Below, one piece after another: positions 56,376 through 64,000 of a stretch of DNA of 64,000 nt. Source of the DNA: an uncultured Shewanella sp. Its GTDB lineage: Bacteria; Pseudomonadota; Gammaproteobacteria; Enterobacterales; Shewanellaceae. A program made the position numbers and the translations under genes. Positions within the stretch are counted from its first letter, which is position 1, and each line of letters begins with the position of its first letter. The stretch covers positions 1 to 64,000 of the forward strand of contig CANNEE010000002.1 in assembly GCA_947503555.1 (NCBI GenBank), written 5' to 3'. The notes under the pieces are model-generated. The model ran no database searches, was not told the origin of the DNA, and was given only the letters and a program-made list of their open reading frames with translations.

Positions 56376-57065
56376 TTAGGTAGTTGGTCCTTGTACTCTT
56401 GGCTGCCAATTCTCTAGCACTTGGTTATCGATTCTGCGCTGAACTAGCTTTCTCCATGATTCTACCAGAGGTAAGTCTAGCATTGGCTGTAATTGTGCTT
56501 TGTCTAAACAGCCTTGGAAGACTAATCCCATGATACGGCTAACAGGCCAATCAGGATAAGGTCTATCACAAAGGATAATCTCGTCTCCAGCAGCAATATG
56601 GCCAGGTTCTAACACTCTGTAGTACCAGCCGGTGCGCAGCGCATTTTGCACCCTCATCGCCATATCATCTTGGCTAAATCTATCATTGAGCTTCCAGCAA
56701 GGCATACGCCCTTGAGAGACTTGTAGTAAGGTCGAGCCAATACGCACAGTGTCATTTAAGCAGACATTATCTTCAGTAATACCGATAGAGCTAAGGTTTT
56801 CGCCAAAGGCACCGACGGATTGCAGAATTGGCTTATCGCCGATATCACTGCGCCAAAGAGGGTAGTGTTCACTTGGATAGATATGAATGGCTTTTTCTAT
56901 GCCGCCATGGACACGTTTATCGCCCTGCTCATCATGGGTAAAACCTAGCTCTGTAGTCTGTTGTGGTTCAGTGACAACTTGTTTGTTGATGCCACTAACA
57001 GAGCCTCTTGTGTAGGGGACAGCTTTACCGACAAGGACTTTATCGACTATGCCTAGTTTTTTCAT
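56376..57065 (-). CDS. MOSC-domain protein (YiiM-like)
   Basis: A 229-residue protein with MOSC domain (about residues 35-165). It carries the probable Mo-binding Cys in QGRMPCWKLNDRF and the C-terminal three-helix extension of YiiM (DWPVSRIMGLVFQGCLD). YiiM reduces N-hydroxylated compounds in E. coli. The start at 57065 has AGGAAAG 5-8 nt upstream; the longer frame from 57101 would add an unlikely charged tail. Confidence 0.87.
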   Translation of the reverse strand: MKKLGIVDKVLVGKAVPYTRGSVSGINKQVVTEPQQTTELGFTHDEQGDKRVHGGIEKAIHIYPSEHYPLWRSDIGDKPILQSVGAFGENLSSIGITEDNVCLNDTVRIGSTLLQVSQGRMPCWKLNDRFSQDDMAMRVQNALRTGWYYRVLEPGHIAAGDEIILCDRPYPDWPVSRIMGLVFQGCLDKAQLQPMLDLPLVESWRKLVQRRIDNQVLENWQPRVQGPTT

Positions 57066-57123
57066 TTTGTCTTTCCTGATGTGGTCGTTATTTCGTTGCA
57101 TTACTGGGTGATATTATTTCGTC

Positions 57124-57372
57124 TTACTTTAGCCCCAGGGACTGAAAACTAGGCTTTGCAGCAATAAGCTCTATACCTGTTTGTGTACTCTTGAGATAGC
57201 GAGTTTCATTATCCGAGTACAATAGGTGCCTAGTGTAGCCTTCTTCTATGGGAAAGCGTTGTAAGATAAGCGCTATTGTTTCTTCTCTTACGTGGCGGTT
57301 GATATTATCTATTTCGACTTTAAAGAGGAGCCTATCTTGTTGAGATATTTCTATTTGGTATTTCATGTTCAT
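57124..57372 (-). CDS. hypothetical small protein
   Basis: An 82-residue soluble-looking protein of unknown function (start MNMKYQIEISQQDRLLF). It is charged and mixed alpha/beta by pattern. It sits just upstream of the MOSC gene on the same strand (58-bp gap) and divergent from an AraC-type regulator. Confidence 0.55.
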   Translation of the reverse strand: MNMKYQIEISQQDRLLFKVEIDNINRHVREETIALILQRFPIEEGYTRHLLYSDNETRYLKSTQTGIELIAAKPSFQSLGLK

Positions 57373-57430
57373 TGCCTTTTTAAGGTCGATTTTGGGTTAG
57401 GCAAAATAGTGGTTTAGTCTTTAGTGAAAT

Positions 57431-58324
57431 GTGACATCAAGTTCAAATTTACCCGTTACCCAGCCTATGATAATCTCGTCTCATCATGACTGGATAAGGA
57501 TGAATGGACATATAACCATGCTAAGTCGCCAAATGCCCTCAGCCAATGAAATGATGGCCGCTAATCCCCATTTTCCTGCTTTAGTGAAAACCATTGAGAT
57601 GCCCAAAGGATATATTGATGCTATGCACCATCATTGTTGGCATCAGGTTATCTTTCCCATTAAAGGGCTATTACAAACTCAGTCTGGTAGCTGTCAGTAT
57701 TTGGTTCCCCACACTTCTGCGCTGTTTGTTCCTGCTGGTATTCCTCATGAATCAGTAGCTCTATCCAATACCCGTTTTATTGGTATCTACATTAATCCAC
57801 TTTATTGCCATTATGATGAGCAGCAATTACGCACTCTCTCCTTGAGTGTCTTTTTTAAAGAGCTATTGCAGGAGGTGAGGCGTAAGTGTCAGCAGCCTGA
57901 AAATAAAGAGCAATTACTGCATTTGTTAGCCGTGTTACAAGATCAAATACAGCAAGAGGAAGTGATCAGTTTTCAATTGTTATTGCCCCAAGATAAACGC
58001 TTAAAACAGATCTTCGATAAGCTTAGTCAGACGCCTGATTTAGATTGGTCTTTAAAGCAGTGGGGTGAACATATTGGCGCTTCAGAGCGCACACTCTCCA
58101 GACTATTTGCCAAAGAATTTAAGACTTCATTTTCATTGTGGCGTCAGCAGCTAAGATTGATTCTGTCCTTATCGCTGCTGAGTGAAGATCTTTCTGTACA
58201 GTTGATTGCCGATAGAGTTGGCTATCAGAACGATTCATCTTATATCAAAGCTTTTAAGGCTTACTTTAAAGTGACACCTCAGCAATTTCGCATGCAGCGA
58301 AATCACCAATATCAAGAGATATAA
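57431..58324 (+). CDS. AraC-family regulator with cupin-like sensor
   Basis: A 297-residue regulator. The N-terminal part has a cupin-like pattern (AMHHHCWHQVIFPIKGLLQ ... LFVPAGIPHES), and the C-terminal 90 residues hold the AraC helix-turn-helix pair (EHIGASERTLSRLFAKEFKTSF and IADRVGYQNDSSYIKAFKAYFKVTPQQFR). The start codon is uncertain: GTG at 57431 or a later ATG near 57467. It is divergent from the 82-codon gene, which may be its target. Confidence 0.85.
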   Translation: MTSSSNLPVTQPMIISSHHDWIRMNGHITMLSRQMPSANEMMAANPHFPALVKTIEMPKGYIDAMHHHCWHQVIFPIKGLLQTQSGSCQYLVPHTSALFVPAGIPHESVALSNTRFIGIYINPLYCHYDEQQLRTLSLSVFFKELLQEVRRKCQQPENKEQLLHLLAVLQDQIQQEEVISFQLLLPQDKRLKQIFDKLSQTPDLDWSLKQWGEHIGASERTLSRLFAKEFKTSFSLWRQQLRLILSLSLLSEDLSVQLIADRVGYQNDSSYIKAFKAYFKVTPQQFRMQRNHQYQEI

Positions 58325-58363
58325 GCGTGATTTTCTATGTCTAGAACGAGAAATTCTTAGCCG

Positions 58364-58957
58364 TTATTGAGCTAAATTAGTGTACTTAGCCAGCTCGGCC
58401 ATATTGTGCACTTCAAGCTTTTTCATCATCTTGGCTCGATGCACTTCTACGGTGCGAAGTGATACGTACAAGGCTTCAGCTATCTGCTTGTTGGTCATGC
58501 CTTGAATCGCTTTATCCATCACATCTTTCTCTCTTTGAGTCAGAGAGTGGTACTTAGCCTGCAAGCTTATTTGCTCATAGGTTCTTTCACTGTATTTATA
58601 GGCTTTGGTTATGGCGTCAGTAAGAGCTTGGCCTGAGACGGGCTTTTGGAAGAAGTCGCAGGCGCCTTTGCGAAAGGCACTGACTGCCATTGGCAGATCG
58701 CCATGGCCCGTCAGAAAAATAATTCCCAAAGGGCTTTGGGACTCCACCAGTCGTTGCTGAACCTCTTGTCCTGTGATTTCAGGCATACGGCTGTCGAGAA
58801 TAAGACATCCAGGCTGTGTTAAATCCACCTGCTCGAGAAAGTCTTGGCCGCGGCTAAAGGTGGTCAACTCGAGTTGGTATTGGGCCAGTAAAAAGGTGAG
58901 TGAGTCTAGTATGGCTTCGTCATCATCGACCAGATACAGAGGATATTCCTGCGGCAT
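58364..58957 (-). CDS. response regulator TtrR/ThsR-like
   Basis: A 197-residue FixJ-type response regulator: receiver domain with phospho-acceptor Asp55 (LILDSRMPE), Lys in FQKPVSG, and a LuxR-type DNA-binding domain (LTQREKDVMDKAIQGMTNKQIAEAL). It is divergent from the sensor kinase gene with 210 bp between. The pair resembles TtrSR (tetrathionate) and the Shewanella thiosulfate pair ThsSR. Downstream of the kinase is phsA, so thiosulfate sensing is more likely than tetrathionate. The choice between the two rests on context. Confidence 0.88.
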   Translation of the reverse strand: MPQEYPLYLVDDDEAILDSLTFLLAQYQLELTTFSRGQDFLEQVDLTQPGCLILDSRMPEITGQEVQQRLVESQSPLGIIFLTGHGDLPMAVSAFRKGACDFFQKPVSGQALTDAITKAYKYSERTYEQISLQAKYHSLTQREKDVMDKAIQGMTNKQIAEALYVSLRTVEVHRAKMMKKLEVHNMAELAKYTNLAQ

Positions 58958-59064
58958 AAAAGCATCTCCCTAAAACCTATAACGCCAAAGTAATCTAAGC
59001 GCTGGCGTTAGCCAATTAGACTCTTGCTTAGTTTAGATAATGATCACGGCTAGCGAGTGGGTTG

Positions 59065-59080
59065 TGTGATAGCTATCAAG
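59065..59080. promoter_or_regulatory. CRP-like site between the two-component genes
   Basis: TGTGA-TAGCTA-TCAAG fits TGTGA-N6-TCACA at eight of ten conserved positions and includes the 12-bp palindrome TGATAGCTATCA (59067-59078). A second TGTGATAG lies at 59109-59116. It is 88 bp before the kinase start. CRP controls anaerobic respiration genes in Shewanella, so this is plausible. Confidence 0.5.
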
Positions 59081-59167
59081 TATCTATTTGATGATTAACA
59101 AGAAGTGGTGTGATAGTGCTAGCTTAGTGTTATGTCGCTTATGTCTTGCGCTGGTTAGGAGTCGATA

Positions 59168-61012
59168 ATGAAGCCCTTAGTGTTGCTGTTCTCTTTGTTG
59201 TGGCTGAGCTGGCAAGCCATCGCCCAAGTAGATGAAGAGCCTGTGGATTACACGCTTTATGTGGCAGAAGATGCGCCCAAGGTATTAAGAGTTGGGGTGT
59301 TAGCTAATCATGGGGTGCAGGCAGGCATATTACGCTGGCAACCTATGATGGATTACTTGTCTGAGCGTGTGCCTAACCATAGCTTTGAAGTGGTGCCACT
59401 GGACTTTAATGAGATGAGCCGTCAGTTGTTGGCCCATGAAATTCAGTTTATCGTCACCAATCCAGGTCAATATCATAATCTGAGTAATAGCTTTCCTCTA
59501 TCTTGGTTGGCGACAATGAAAAGCCGTAAACACGGCGGTACGACCTTTGCTATCGGCTCCACCATAATCGTTCCTAGTGACAGTGACATATATACTTTGG
59601 AAGATCTCAAAGGCAGTCGAATTGTCGCGAGTGACCCTCAGGCATTAGGAGGGTTTCAAGCTGCAAGAGGATTGCTGCAGGATTCAGGTTTTGAGCCTGA
59701 GCAGTTCTTTAAAGAGGTGAGGTTTCTTGGCTTTCCCCTAGAGCCTATTGTCTATCAGGTGCGAGATGGCACAGTCGATGCCGCAATAACTCCCTTCTGT
59801 ACTCTAGAGGAGATGGTGGAAGAGGGCTTAGTTAAGCTCGAAGACTTTAGGGTGATTCATCCAGTGACACCAGAGGGTTATGACTGTGAGGTGAGCACTC
59901 AGCTTTATCCTAATTGGTCCTTTGCTGCGGCTGAAACAGTACCCACTAAAATCACTATTGAGATCACACGAGCTCTATTCGATCTTGCCAGCGATCATCC
60001 TGCGGCGATACAAGCGCAAACCTTAGGTTGGACCGCGCCTATTAGCCAGCTCAAGGTGATTAAGCTATTTCAGGATTTGCAAGTCAATGCCGATAAGATG
60101 CCAGCCTATAAGGCGGTATTAGCTTGGGTTGAGAAAAATAAAGAGTGGGGTGGAGGCCTCTTGTTGCTGTTTCTCGCTGCAACTCTGTATCACTTTTGGC
60201 TCGAGTATAAGTTTCGCCAGAAGAGTGAATATCTGATTGCCACAGAAAGAGAGCTGCAAGAGAAAGCCTTGCAAGTGGAAAGACTTCAAAGTGCGGCGAT
60301 TCTCGGTGAGATAGGAGCTGGGCTTGCCCATGAGCTGAATCAGCCTATCGCTTCGATTACTCAATATAGTGAAGGGGCCATGATGCAGCTCAATAAGCAG
60401 CAGGTCTCCCAGCAAGAAGTTCATGGCGTGATGGCCAAAATCAACACTCAGGCGTTACGGGCAGGTGCTGTGGTACATAGAATTCGCGGCTTACTTAAAC
60501 GTCGTCAGGCTCAGCTTGAAGCGCTGAATGTTGAAGAGGTGATTCAAGAATCACTGAGCCTATTGGAGCACGAATTTGAACGTTTTCATGTTGAGGTTGA
60601 GTTTACGAGCCAAGGTGAAGCATATCGCTTATTTGGCGACAGTGTCGGGCTTAGCCAGATGTTGGTTAACATCTTTAAGAATAGTCTCGATGCCATGGCT
60701 GAATCGTCCACGGAGCAGCGCAAGCTACTTGTACTGCTGGAGTATGAATCAAAAGAAGTTCGTATTCGAGCCGTAGATACGGGTGGTGGATTAAAGCAGG
60801 ATGCCAAAAAGCTAATGACCTCTTTTACATCAACCAAAGAAGAAGGGTTAGGTCTGGGTCTTGCTATTTGTAAGGATGTGGTGACTCAGCACCATGGACG
60901 CTTGCAGATTGCCAATACTCAGGACACCCAGTTACCTTGGCTACATGATTGGCCCACTGGCTGTATTGTGACAGTCTATTTGCCAAGAAGTATTGCAAAG
61001 AGTAAAGCATAG
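59168..61012 (+). CDS. sensor histidine kinase TtrS/ThsS-like
   Basis: A 614-residue membrane kinase. Signal peptide MKPLVLLFSLLWLSWQAIA, then a periplasmic PhnD/phosphonate-binding-like domain (about 40-320) with Cys211 and Cys240 as a possible pair, a transmembrane helix (about 327-345), coiled coil (about 355-375), HisKA with His388 in GAGLAHELNQPIAS, and HATPase_c (about 490-605; DTGGGLK, GLGLGLAICKDV). The same plan is known from TtrS (tetrathionate) and ThsS (thiosulfate). The downstream phsA gene suggests thiosulfate. Confidence 0.9.
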   Translation: MKPLVLLFSLLWLSWQAIAQVDEEPVDYTLYVAEDAPKVLRVGVLANHGVQAGILRWQPMMDYLSERVPNHSFEVVPLDFNEMSRQLLAHEIQFIVTNPGQYHNLSNSFPLSWLATMKSRKHGGTTFAIGSTIIVPSDSDIYTLEDLKGSRIVASDPQALGGFQAARGLLQDSGFEPEQFFKEVRFLGFPLEPIVYQVRDGTVDAAITPFCTLEEMVEEGLVKLEDFRVIHPVTPEGYDCEVSTQLYPNWSFAAAETVPTKITIEITRALFDLASDHPAAIQAQTLGWTAPISQLKVIKLFQDLQVNADKMPAYKAVLAWVEKNKEWGGGLLLLFLAATLYHFWLEYKFRQKSEYLIATERELQEKALQVERLQSAAILGEIGAGLAHELNQPIASITQYSEGAMMQLNKQQVSQQEVHGVMAKINTQALRAGAVVHRIRGLLKRRQAQLEALNVEEVIQESLSLLEHEFERFHVEVEFTSQGEAYRLFGDSVGLSQMLVNIFKNSLDAMAESSTEQRKLLVLLEYESKEVRIRAVDTGGGLKQDAKKLMTSFTSTKEEGLGLGLAICKDVVTQHHGRLQIANTQDTQLPWLHDWPTGCIVTVYLPRSIAKSKA

Positions 61013-61079
61013 CCTAGGGCGTGTCGCAGCTTTGCTGCAAATCAACCTAGAGAAATAAGATAACAAAGCTTGTTTACTG

Positions 61080-61113
61080 GCTAATTCATCTGCTAGATGA
61101 GTTAGCTTTGTTT
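61080..61113 (+). terminator. sensor kinase gene terminator
   Basis: GCTAATTCATCT (61080-61091) pairs with AGATGAGTTAGC (61095-61106) with one G.U, loop GCT, followed by TTTGTTT. Confidence 0.82.
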
Positions 61114-61201
61114 ATGATTCAAAACGTTTTTTCCTTTATTTTCTACAATTGCCATCTCTTCATAGATTGAACTCACAGTTTCTGCGACTGATTAGATTAA
61201 T

Positions 61202-61223
61202 TTTTGTTTATGGATCACATTCG
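61202..61223. promoter_or_regulatory. CRP-like site upstream of phsA
   Basis: TTTTGTTTATGGATCACATTCG has a good right half (GATCACATT) of the CRP consensus and a weak left half. It lies about 173-194 bp before phsA. The sequence from 61114 to 61201 shows no other motif. Confidence 0.42.
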
Positions 61224-61232
61224 GCCTGCCCA

Positions 61233-61246
61233 TGTGGTTTACCACA
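61233..61246. promoter_or_regulatory. TGTGG-TTTA-CCACA palindrome upstream of phsA
   Basis: A perfect 5-bp inverted repeat with 4-nt centre, about 150 bp before phsA and 10 bp after the CRP-like site. It is a candidate binding site of the response regulator encoded at 58364. No second copy was found between the two-component genes. Confidence 0.45.
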
Positions 61247-61284
61247 ATACCCCTGTTTTTTTTAAGGATTAATACTGAAGTCAT

Positions 61285-61387
61285 CCCCATTAACCCAGCG
61301 TGAGAGATCTGATAAGTGATCTGGGTTAGGGGTCTAACAACAAAAATAATCCGTGGGCGAACCACTTCCGCATAGCGGAAAGACGGA
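61285..61387 (+). promoter_or_regulatory. structured phsA leader masking the ribosome binding site
   Basis: Two stems. First, CCCC and TAACCCAG (61285-61298) pair with CTGGGTTA and GGGG (61321-61332) with a 2-nt bulge. Second, TCCGT (61350-61354) pairs with ACGGA (61383-61387) around an inner TTCCGC-ATA-GCGGAA hairpin (61366-61380). The ribosome binding site GGAGGT (61385-61390) lies partly in the second stem. This suggests translational control; if phsA is a molybdoenzyme, a cofactor-sensing RNA is conceivable but not shown. Confidence 0.55.
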
Positions 61388-61395
61388 GGTTAAAG

Positions 61396-63678
61396 ATGAT
61401 TGAGCTGAATAGGCGAAATTTTTTAAAAGGTGTCGGTGCAGGGGGCGCGACCTGTGCGTTAGCAAGCACATTGCCTGGCACTCTAGCAGCATTGGAGCGT
61501 GAGCCGCTAAAAGCTGTCGGTGAAGACGTTGCCAGTATTTGCGAGATGTGTTCTACACGTTGTCCCATTTCGGCAAGGGTATTAAATGGTAAAAATGTCT
61601 TTATTGGAGGCAATAAAGAGTCAAAATCCTTTGGTGGTAAGGTCTGTGCTCGGGGAGCGTCAGGCCATAGCTTACTTTACGATCCTCAACGCCTTGTAAA
61701 GCCACTCAAGCGAATAGGTGAGCGTGGTGAAGGAAAGTGGGCAGAAATTAGCTGGCAAGAAGCCTATCAAATGATGGCTGAAAACCTTAACCGCATTAAA
61801 GCCGAAAGTGGCCCAGAGGCCGTGGCTTTTTCTTCTAAGAAAGGCTCTTTATCTGGCCATTTTTTCCATTTTGCCAAGGCTTTTGGTTCTCCTAATACTT
61901 TCACCCACGGCTCCTTATGCCCTGGTGCCTATGTCATCGCCTCTAAGACCATGTTTGGTACTAAGTTAAAGCGTGACTTGGCTAATGCGAAATACATTCT
62001 TAACTTCGGACATAACCTCTATGAAGGTATCAATATGTCTGAAACCCGCAACCTGATGAAAGCTCAAACCCAGGGCGGCGCTAAGCTGGTGGTGTTTGAG
62101 CCAAGATTCTCTATCGTTGCCGATAAAGCCGATGAGTGGCATGCGATTCGACCCGGGACTGATGTGGCGATAGCCTTGGCATTGGCCAATGTGATCATTA
62201 ACGAAGATCTACATGACAAAGCCTTTATCAAGCAATATGTGGAAGGCTTTGATGAATATGCCAAAGAGGTAAGCCAATACACCCCTGAGTGGGCCGAGGC
62301 GATTACCGATATTTCCGCCAAAGATATTCGCCGTATCGCTCTTGAGTTTGCCGCTCAGGCGCCTAAGGCTATCGCCGATTACGGTCATAGAGCGACCTAT
62401 ACGCCTGAAGAGTTTGAGATGCGTCGCGCCATCTTTGCCCTGAATGTGCTCGTGGGAAATATTGAGCGCAAAGGCGGTTTATATTTAGGCAAGAAAGCGA
62501 AAACCTATAACAAATTTGCTGGTGAAACCGTTGCACCAGTGCTGGCTAAGCCAGGTGTGAAAGGCATGCCTAAGCCAAGTGCGCCGCGTATCGATCAAAG
62601 CGATAAGCAGTACACCATGGTGTGGAAGAACGGCGGTATCTACCAGAGTGTGTTAGAAGCGGCACTTGAGAAAAAGCCTTATCCAATTAAGGGCTGGGTA
62701 ATGTGCCGTACTAACCCTATGCAGACCATGACAGATAGAGCCAAGGTGTTGGCTAGCTTGCAGAAGATGGAATTCATCGTTTGCTGTGATGTGTATGTCA
62801 GTGAAACTGCAGCCTATGCCGATCTCATTCTACCTGAGTCCACTTACCTTGAGCGAGATGAAGAGATTGCGGATAAGTCGGGTAAGAGCCCAGCTTATTA
62901 TGTTCGTCAGCGAGTGGTGGAAACCATAGGTGATACTAAGCCTTCGTGGATGATCTTTAAAGAAGCCGCAGAAGCCATGGGATTAGGTGAGTTTTATCCA
63001 TGGGAGAATATGGAGACCCTGCAGTTTGCTCAATTAAATCGTGATGCCAAAGCCCTTAGCAATATCAAAGAGAAAGGCTTTGTTAGTTACGGCAAACCAT
63101 TGCTGCTACGTGAGCCCGAGATGGTGAAAGCTTTCACCGACCAATACCCTAATGCCAAACCTGTTGATGCTGATGGTACCTATAGTAGTCAGCTTAAGTT
63201 TAAAACCCCAACCGGCAAGATCGAGCTGAGCTCTGCCAAAGTGGAGTCTTTTGCGCCTGGACGCGGGGTTATTCGCTATCGCCCTGCGGTGTTGAAGCAA
63301 AAAGATGAGCTCTATTTTATTCAAGGCAAGGTGTCGGTGCATACCAATGGTGCGACTCATAATGTGCCTATGCTGGCCAACTTGATGTCTGATAATGGCC
63401 TATGGATCCACCCTGTGACCGCTGGCAAGCTCGGCATTCAAACCGGCGATACTATTCGCATTACTAGCAGTGTAGGTAGTGAAGTCGGCAGCGCTCTGGT
63501 CACGCCAGGTATTCGCCAAGATACGGTATTTGCTTATATGGGCTTTGGCTCCAAGAACAAAGAGCTATCTCGAGCCACTGGTAAAGGGATCCACTGCGGC
63601 AACCTATTACCCGATAAGACGGCCCCTGTGGTTGGAATGAACTTGCACACCACAGGTGTCACGATAGAAAAGGTATAG
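61396..63678 (+). CDS. phsA: thiosulfate/polysulfide reductase, molybdopterin catalytic subunit
   Basis: A 760-residue periplasmic molybdoenzyme of the DMSO reductase family (Salmonella PhsA has about 758). Tat signal: NRRNFLKG near residues 5-12. A 4Fe-4S site at Cys49, Cys52, Cys56 and Cys84, and the probable Mo ligand Cys175 in HGSLCPGA, as in PhsA/PsrA. It accepts electrons from a membrane subunit through PhsB. In Shewanella oneidensis the related psrA is required for thiosulfate and sulfur reduction. Here it sits directly after a TtrS/ThsS-type kinase. The choice between PhsA and PsrA is by resemblance. Confidence 0.9.
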   Translation: MIELNRRNFLKGVGAGGATCALASTLPGTLAALEREPLKAVGEDVASICEMCSTRCPISARVLNGKNVFIGGNKESKSFGGKVCARGASGHSLLYDPQRLVKPLKRIGERGEGKWAEISWQEAYQMMAENLNRIKAESGPEAVAFSSKKGSLSGHFFHFAKAFGSPNTFTHGSLCPGAYVIASKTMFGTKLKRDLANAKYILNFGHNLYEGINMSETRNLMKAQTQGGAKLVVFEPRFSIVADKADEWHAIRPGTDVAIALALANVIINEDLHDKAFIKQYVEGFDEYAKEVSQYTPEWAEAITDISAKDIRRIALEFAAQAPKAIADYGHRATYTPEEFEMRRAIFALNVLVGNIERKGGLYLGKKAKTYNKFAGETVAPVLAKPGVKGMPKPSAPRIDQSDKQYTMVWKNGGIYQSVLEAALEKKPYPIKGWVMCRTNPMQTMTDRAKVLASLQKMEFIVCCDVYVSETAAYADLILPESTYLERDEEIADKSGKSPAYYVRQRVVETIGDTKPSWMIFKEAAEAMGLGEFYPWENMETLQFAQLNRDAKALSNIKEKGFVSYGKPLLLREPEMVKAFTDQYPNAKPVDADGTYSSQLKFKTPTGKIELSSAKVESFAPGRGVIRYRPAVLKQKDELYFIQGKVSVHTNGATHNVPMLANLMSDNGLWIHPVTAGKLGIQTGDTIRITSSVGSEVGSALVTPGIRQDTVFAYMGFGSKNKELSRATGKGIHCGNLLPDKTAPVVGMNLHTTGVTIEKV

Positions 63679-63690
63679 GGGGAAGCCATT

Positions 63691-64000
63691 ATGAGTAAAC
63701 GTTATGTGATGGTACACGATGAGAATAAGTGTATCGGTTGCCAAGCTTGTAATGTAGCTTGTCGCAGCGAAAACCAAGTGCCAGAAGGTGTCACTCGACT
63801 ACAAGTGCGAGTCGAAGGCCCCTATGGCGATGCGCCTAATTTGCACTTTAAGTACCACAGGGTGTCGTGTCAGCAGTGTGAAGATGCGCCTTGTGTCAAA
63901 GTCTGCCCGACTGGTGCAGCCTATGTGGGCGAAGATGGCATTATCACCATCAAGCAGGAGAAATGTGTCGGCTGTAACTACTGTGTTGCTGCCTGTCCTT
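63691..64000 (+). CDS. phsB: thiosulfate/polysulfide reductase, iron-sulfur subunit (partial)
   Basis: The first 103 codons of a four-cluster ferredoxin-type subunit; the rest lies past the window. ATG at 63691 with GGGGGAAG upstream, 12 bp after phsA. Cys motifs CIGCQACNVAC, CQQCEDAPCVKVCPTG and CVGCNYCVAACP are visible. It passes electrons from the quinol side to PhsA. A phsC-like membrane subunit is expected downstream but not seen. Confidence 0.93.
   Translation, partial: MSKRYVMVHDENKCIGCQACNVACRSENQVPEGVTRLQVRVEGPYGDAPNLHFKYHRVSCQQCEDAPCVKVCPTGAAYVGEDGIITIKQEKCVGCNYCVAACP

Noticed and set aside
61260-61395. Known Moco riboswitch
   Set aside because: The stems do not show the layout or conserved bases of the moaA-type Moco RNA as I know it; kept only as an unnamed structured leader.

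Overview
The window looks like chromosomal DNA of a marine Shewanella (Gammaproteobacteria). The evidence is the long 367-residue PurC, a 5S-tRNA-Thr-5S rRNA-operon tail, MetJ-boxed met genes, a UvrA/YajR-like/SSB cluster, and a Moco thiosulfate or polysulfide reductase locus controlled by a TtrS/ThsS-type two-component system. The species call is inference from protein resemblance; no search was run. I see no prophage, IS transposase or CRISPR array. The only mobile DNA is non-autonomous: one 266-bp MITE with 20-bp terminal inverted repeats and two 78-bp palindromic elements.

Layout. 1-760: rRNA operon end (partial 5S, tRNA-Thr, second 5S, terminator) and a possible decayed 5S/tRNA remnant. 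762-5116: purC, then the arsenate operon arsR-GAPDH-arsJ. 5242-6298: an SRPBCC membrane protein whose Shine-Dalgarno can be masked, and a MarR regulator. 6444-13947: a choline/betaine region with a TorF-type porin, a short BCCT transporter, betA, betB and betI, a perfect BetI palindrome, a MITE in the BCCT promoter that carries a BetI-like core, and an OmpK/Tsx-type outer-membrane protein. 14354-16815: NfeD plus two tandem SPFH proteins. 16864-19300: two paralogous small membrane proteins, the twin 78-bp elements and a hairpin-rich segment. 19363-21525: a large unknown lipoprotein.

21760-33711: mostly single genes: uvrD, ubiA, membrane proteins of unknown function, two alpha/beta hydrolases, an AraC-GyrI regulator, a RidA-family protein, an Lgt that reads as Bacteroidetes-type, a TraF_2-type outer-membrane protein and a TauE/SafE permease. 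33790-39112: the methionine regulon metJ / metB-metL / metF with fourteen candidate 8-bp MetJ boxes in four clusters. 39421-46238: a chemoreceptor, a small CWC cysteine-rich gene not called as a long ORF, a LOG-family enzyme, an RluA-type pseudouridine synthase overlapping an EamA transporter, and a DEAD-box helicase. 46472-53110: an M28 peptidase, uvrA, a YajR-like MFS protein and ssb. 53315-58324: a four-PAS GGDEF/EAL protein, a MarR fragment, a MOSC protein and an AraC regulator.

58364-64000: divergent ttrR/thsR-like and ttrS/thsS-like genes, then phsA and the start of phsB. The phsA leader is unusually rich in signals: a CRP-like site, a TGTGG-N4-CCACA palindrome, a 12-bp stem and a hairpin that takes in part of the ribosome binding site. 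Together with the arsenic operon this suggests a facultative anaerobe of sulfur- and metal-affected sediment.
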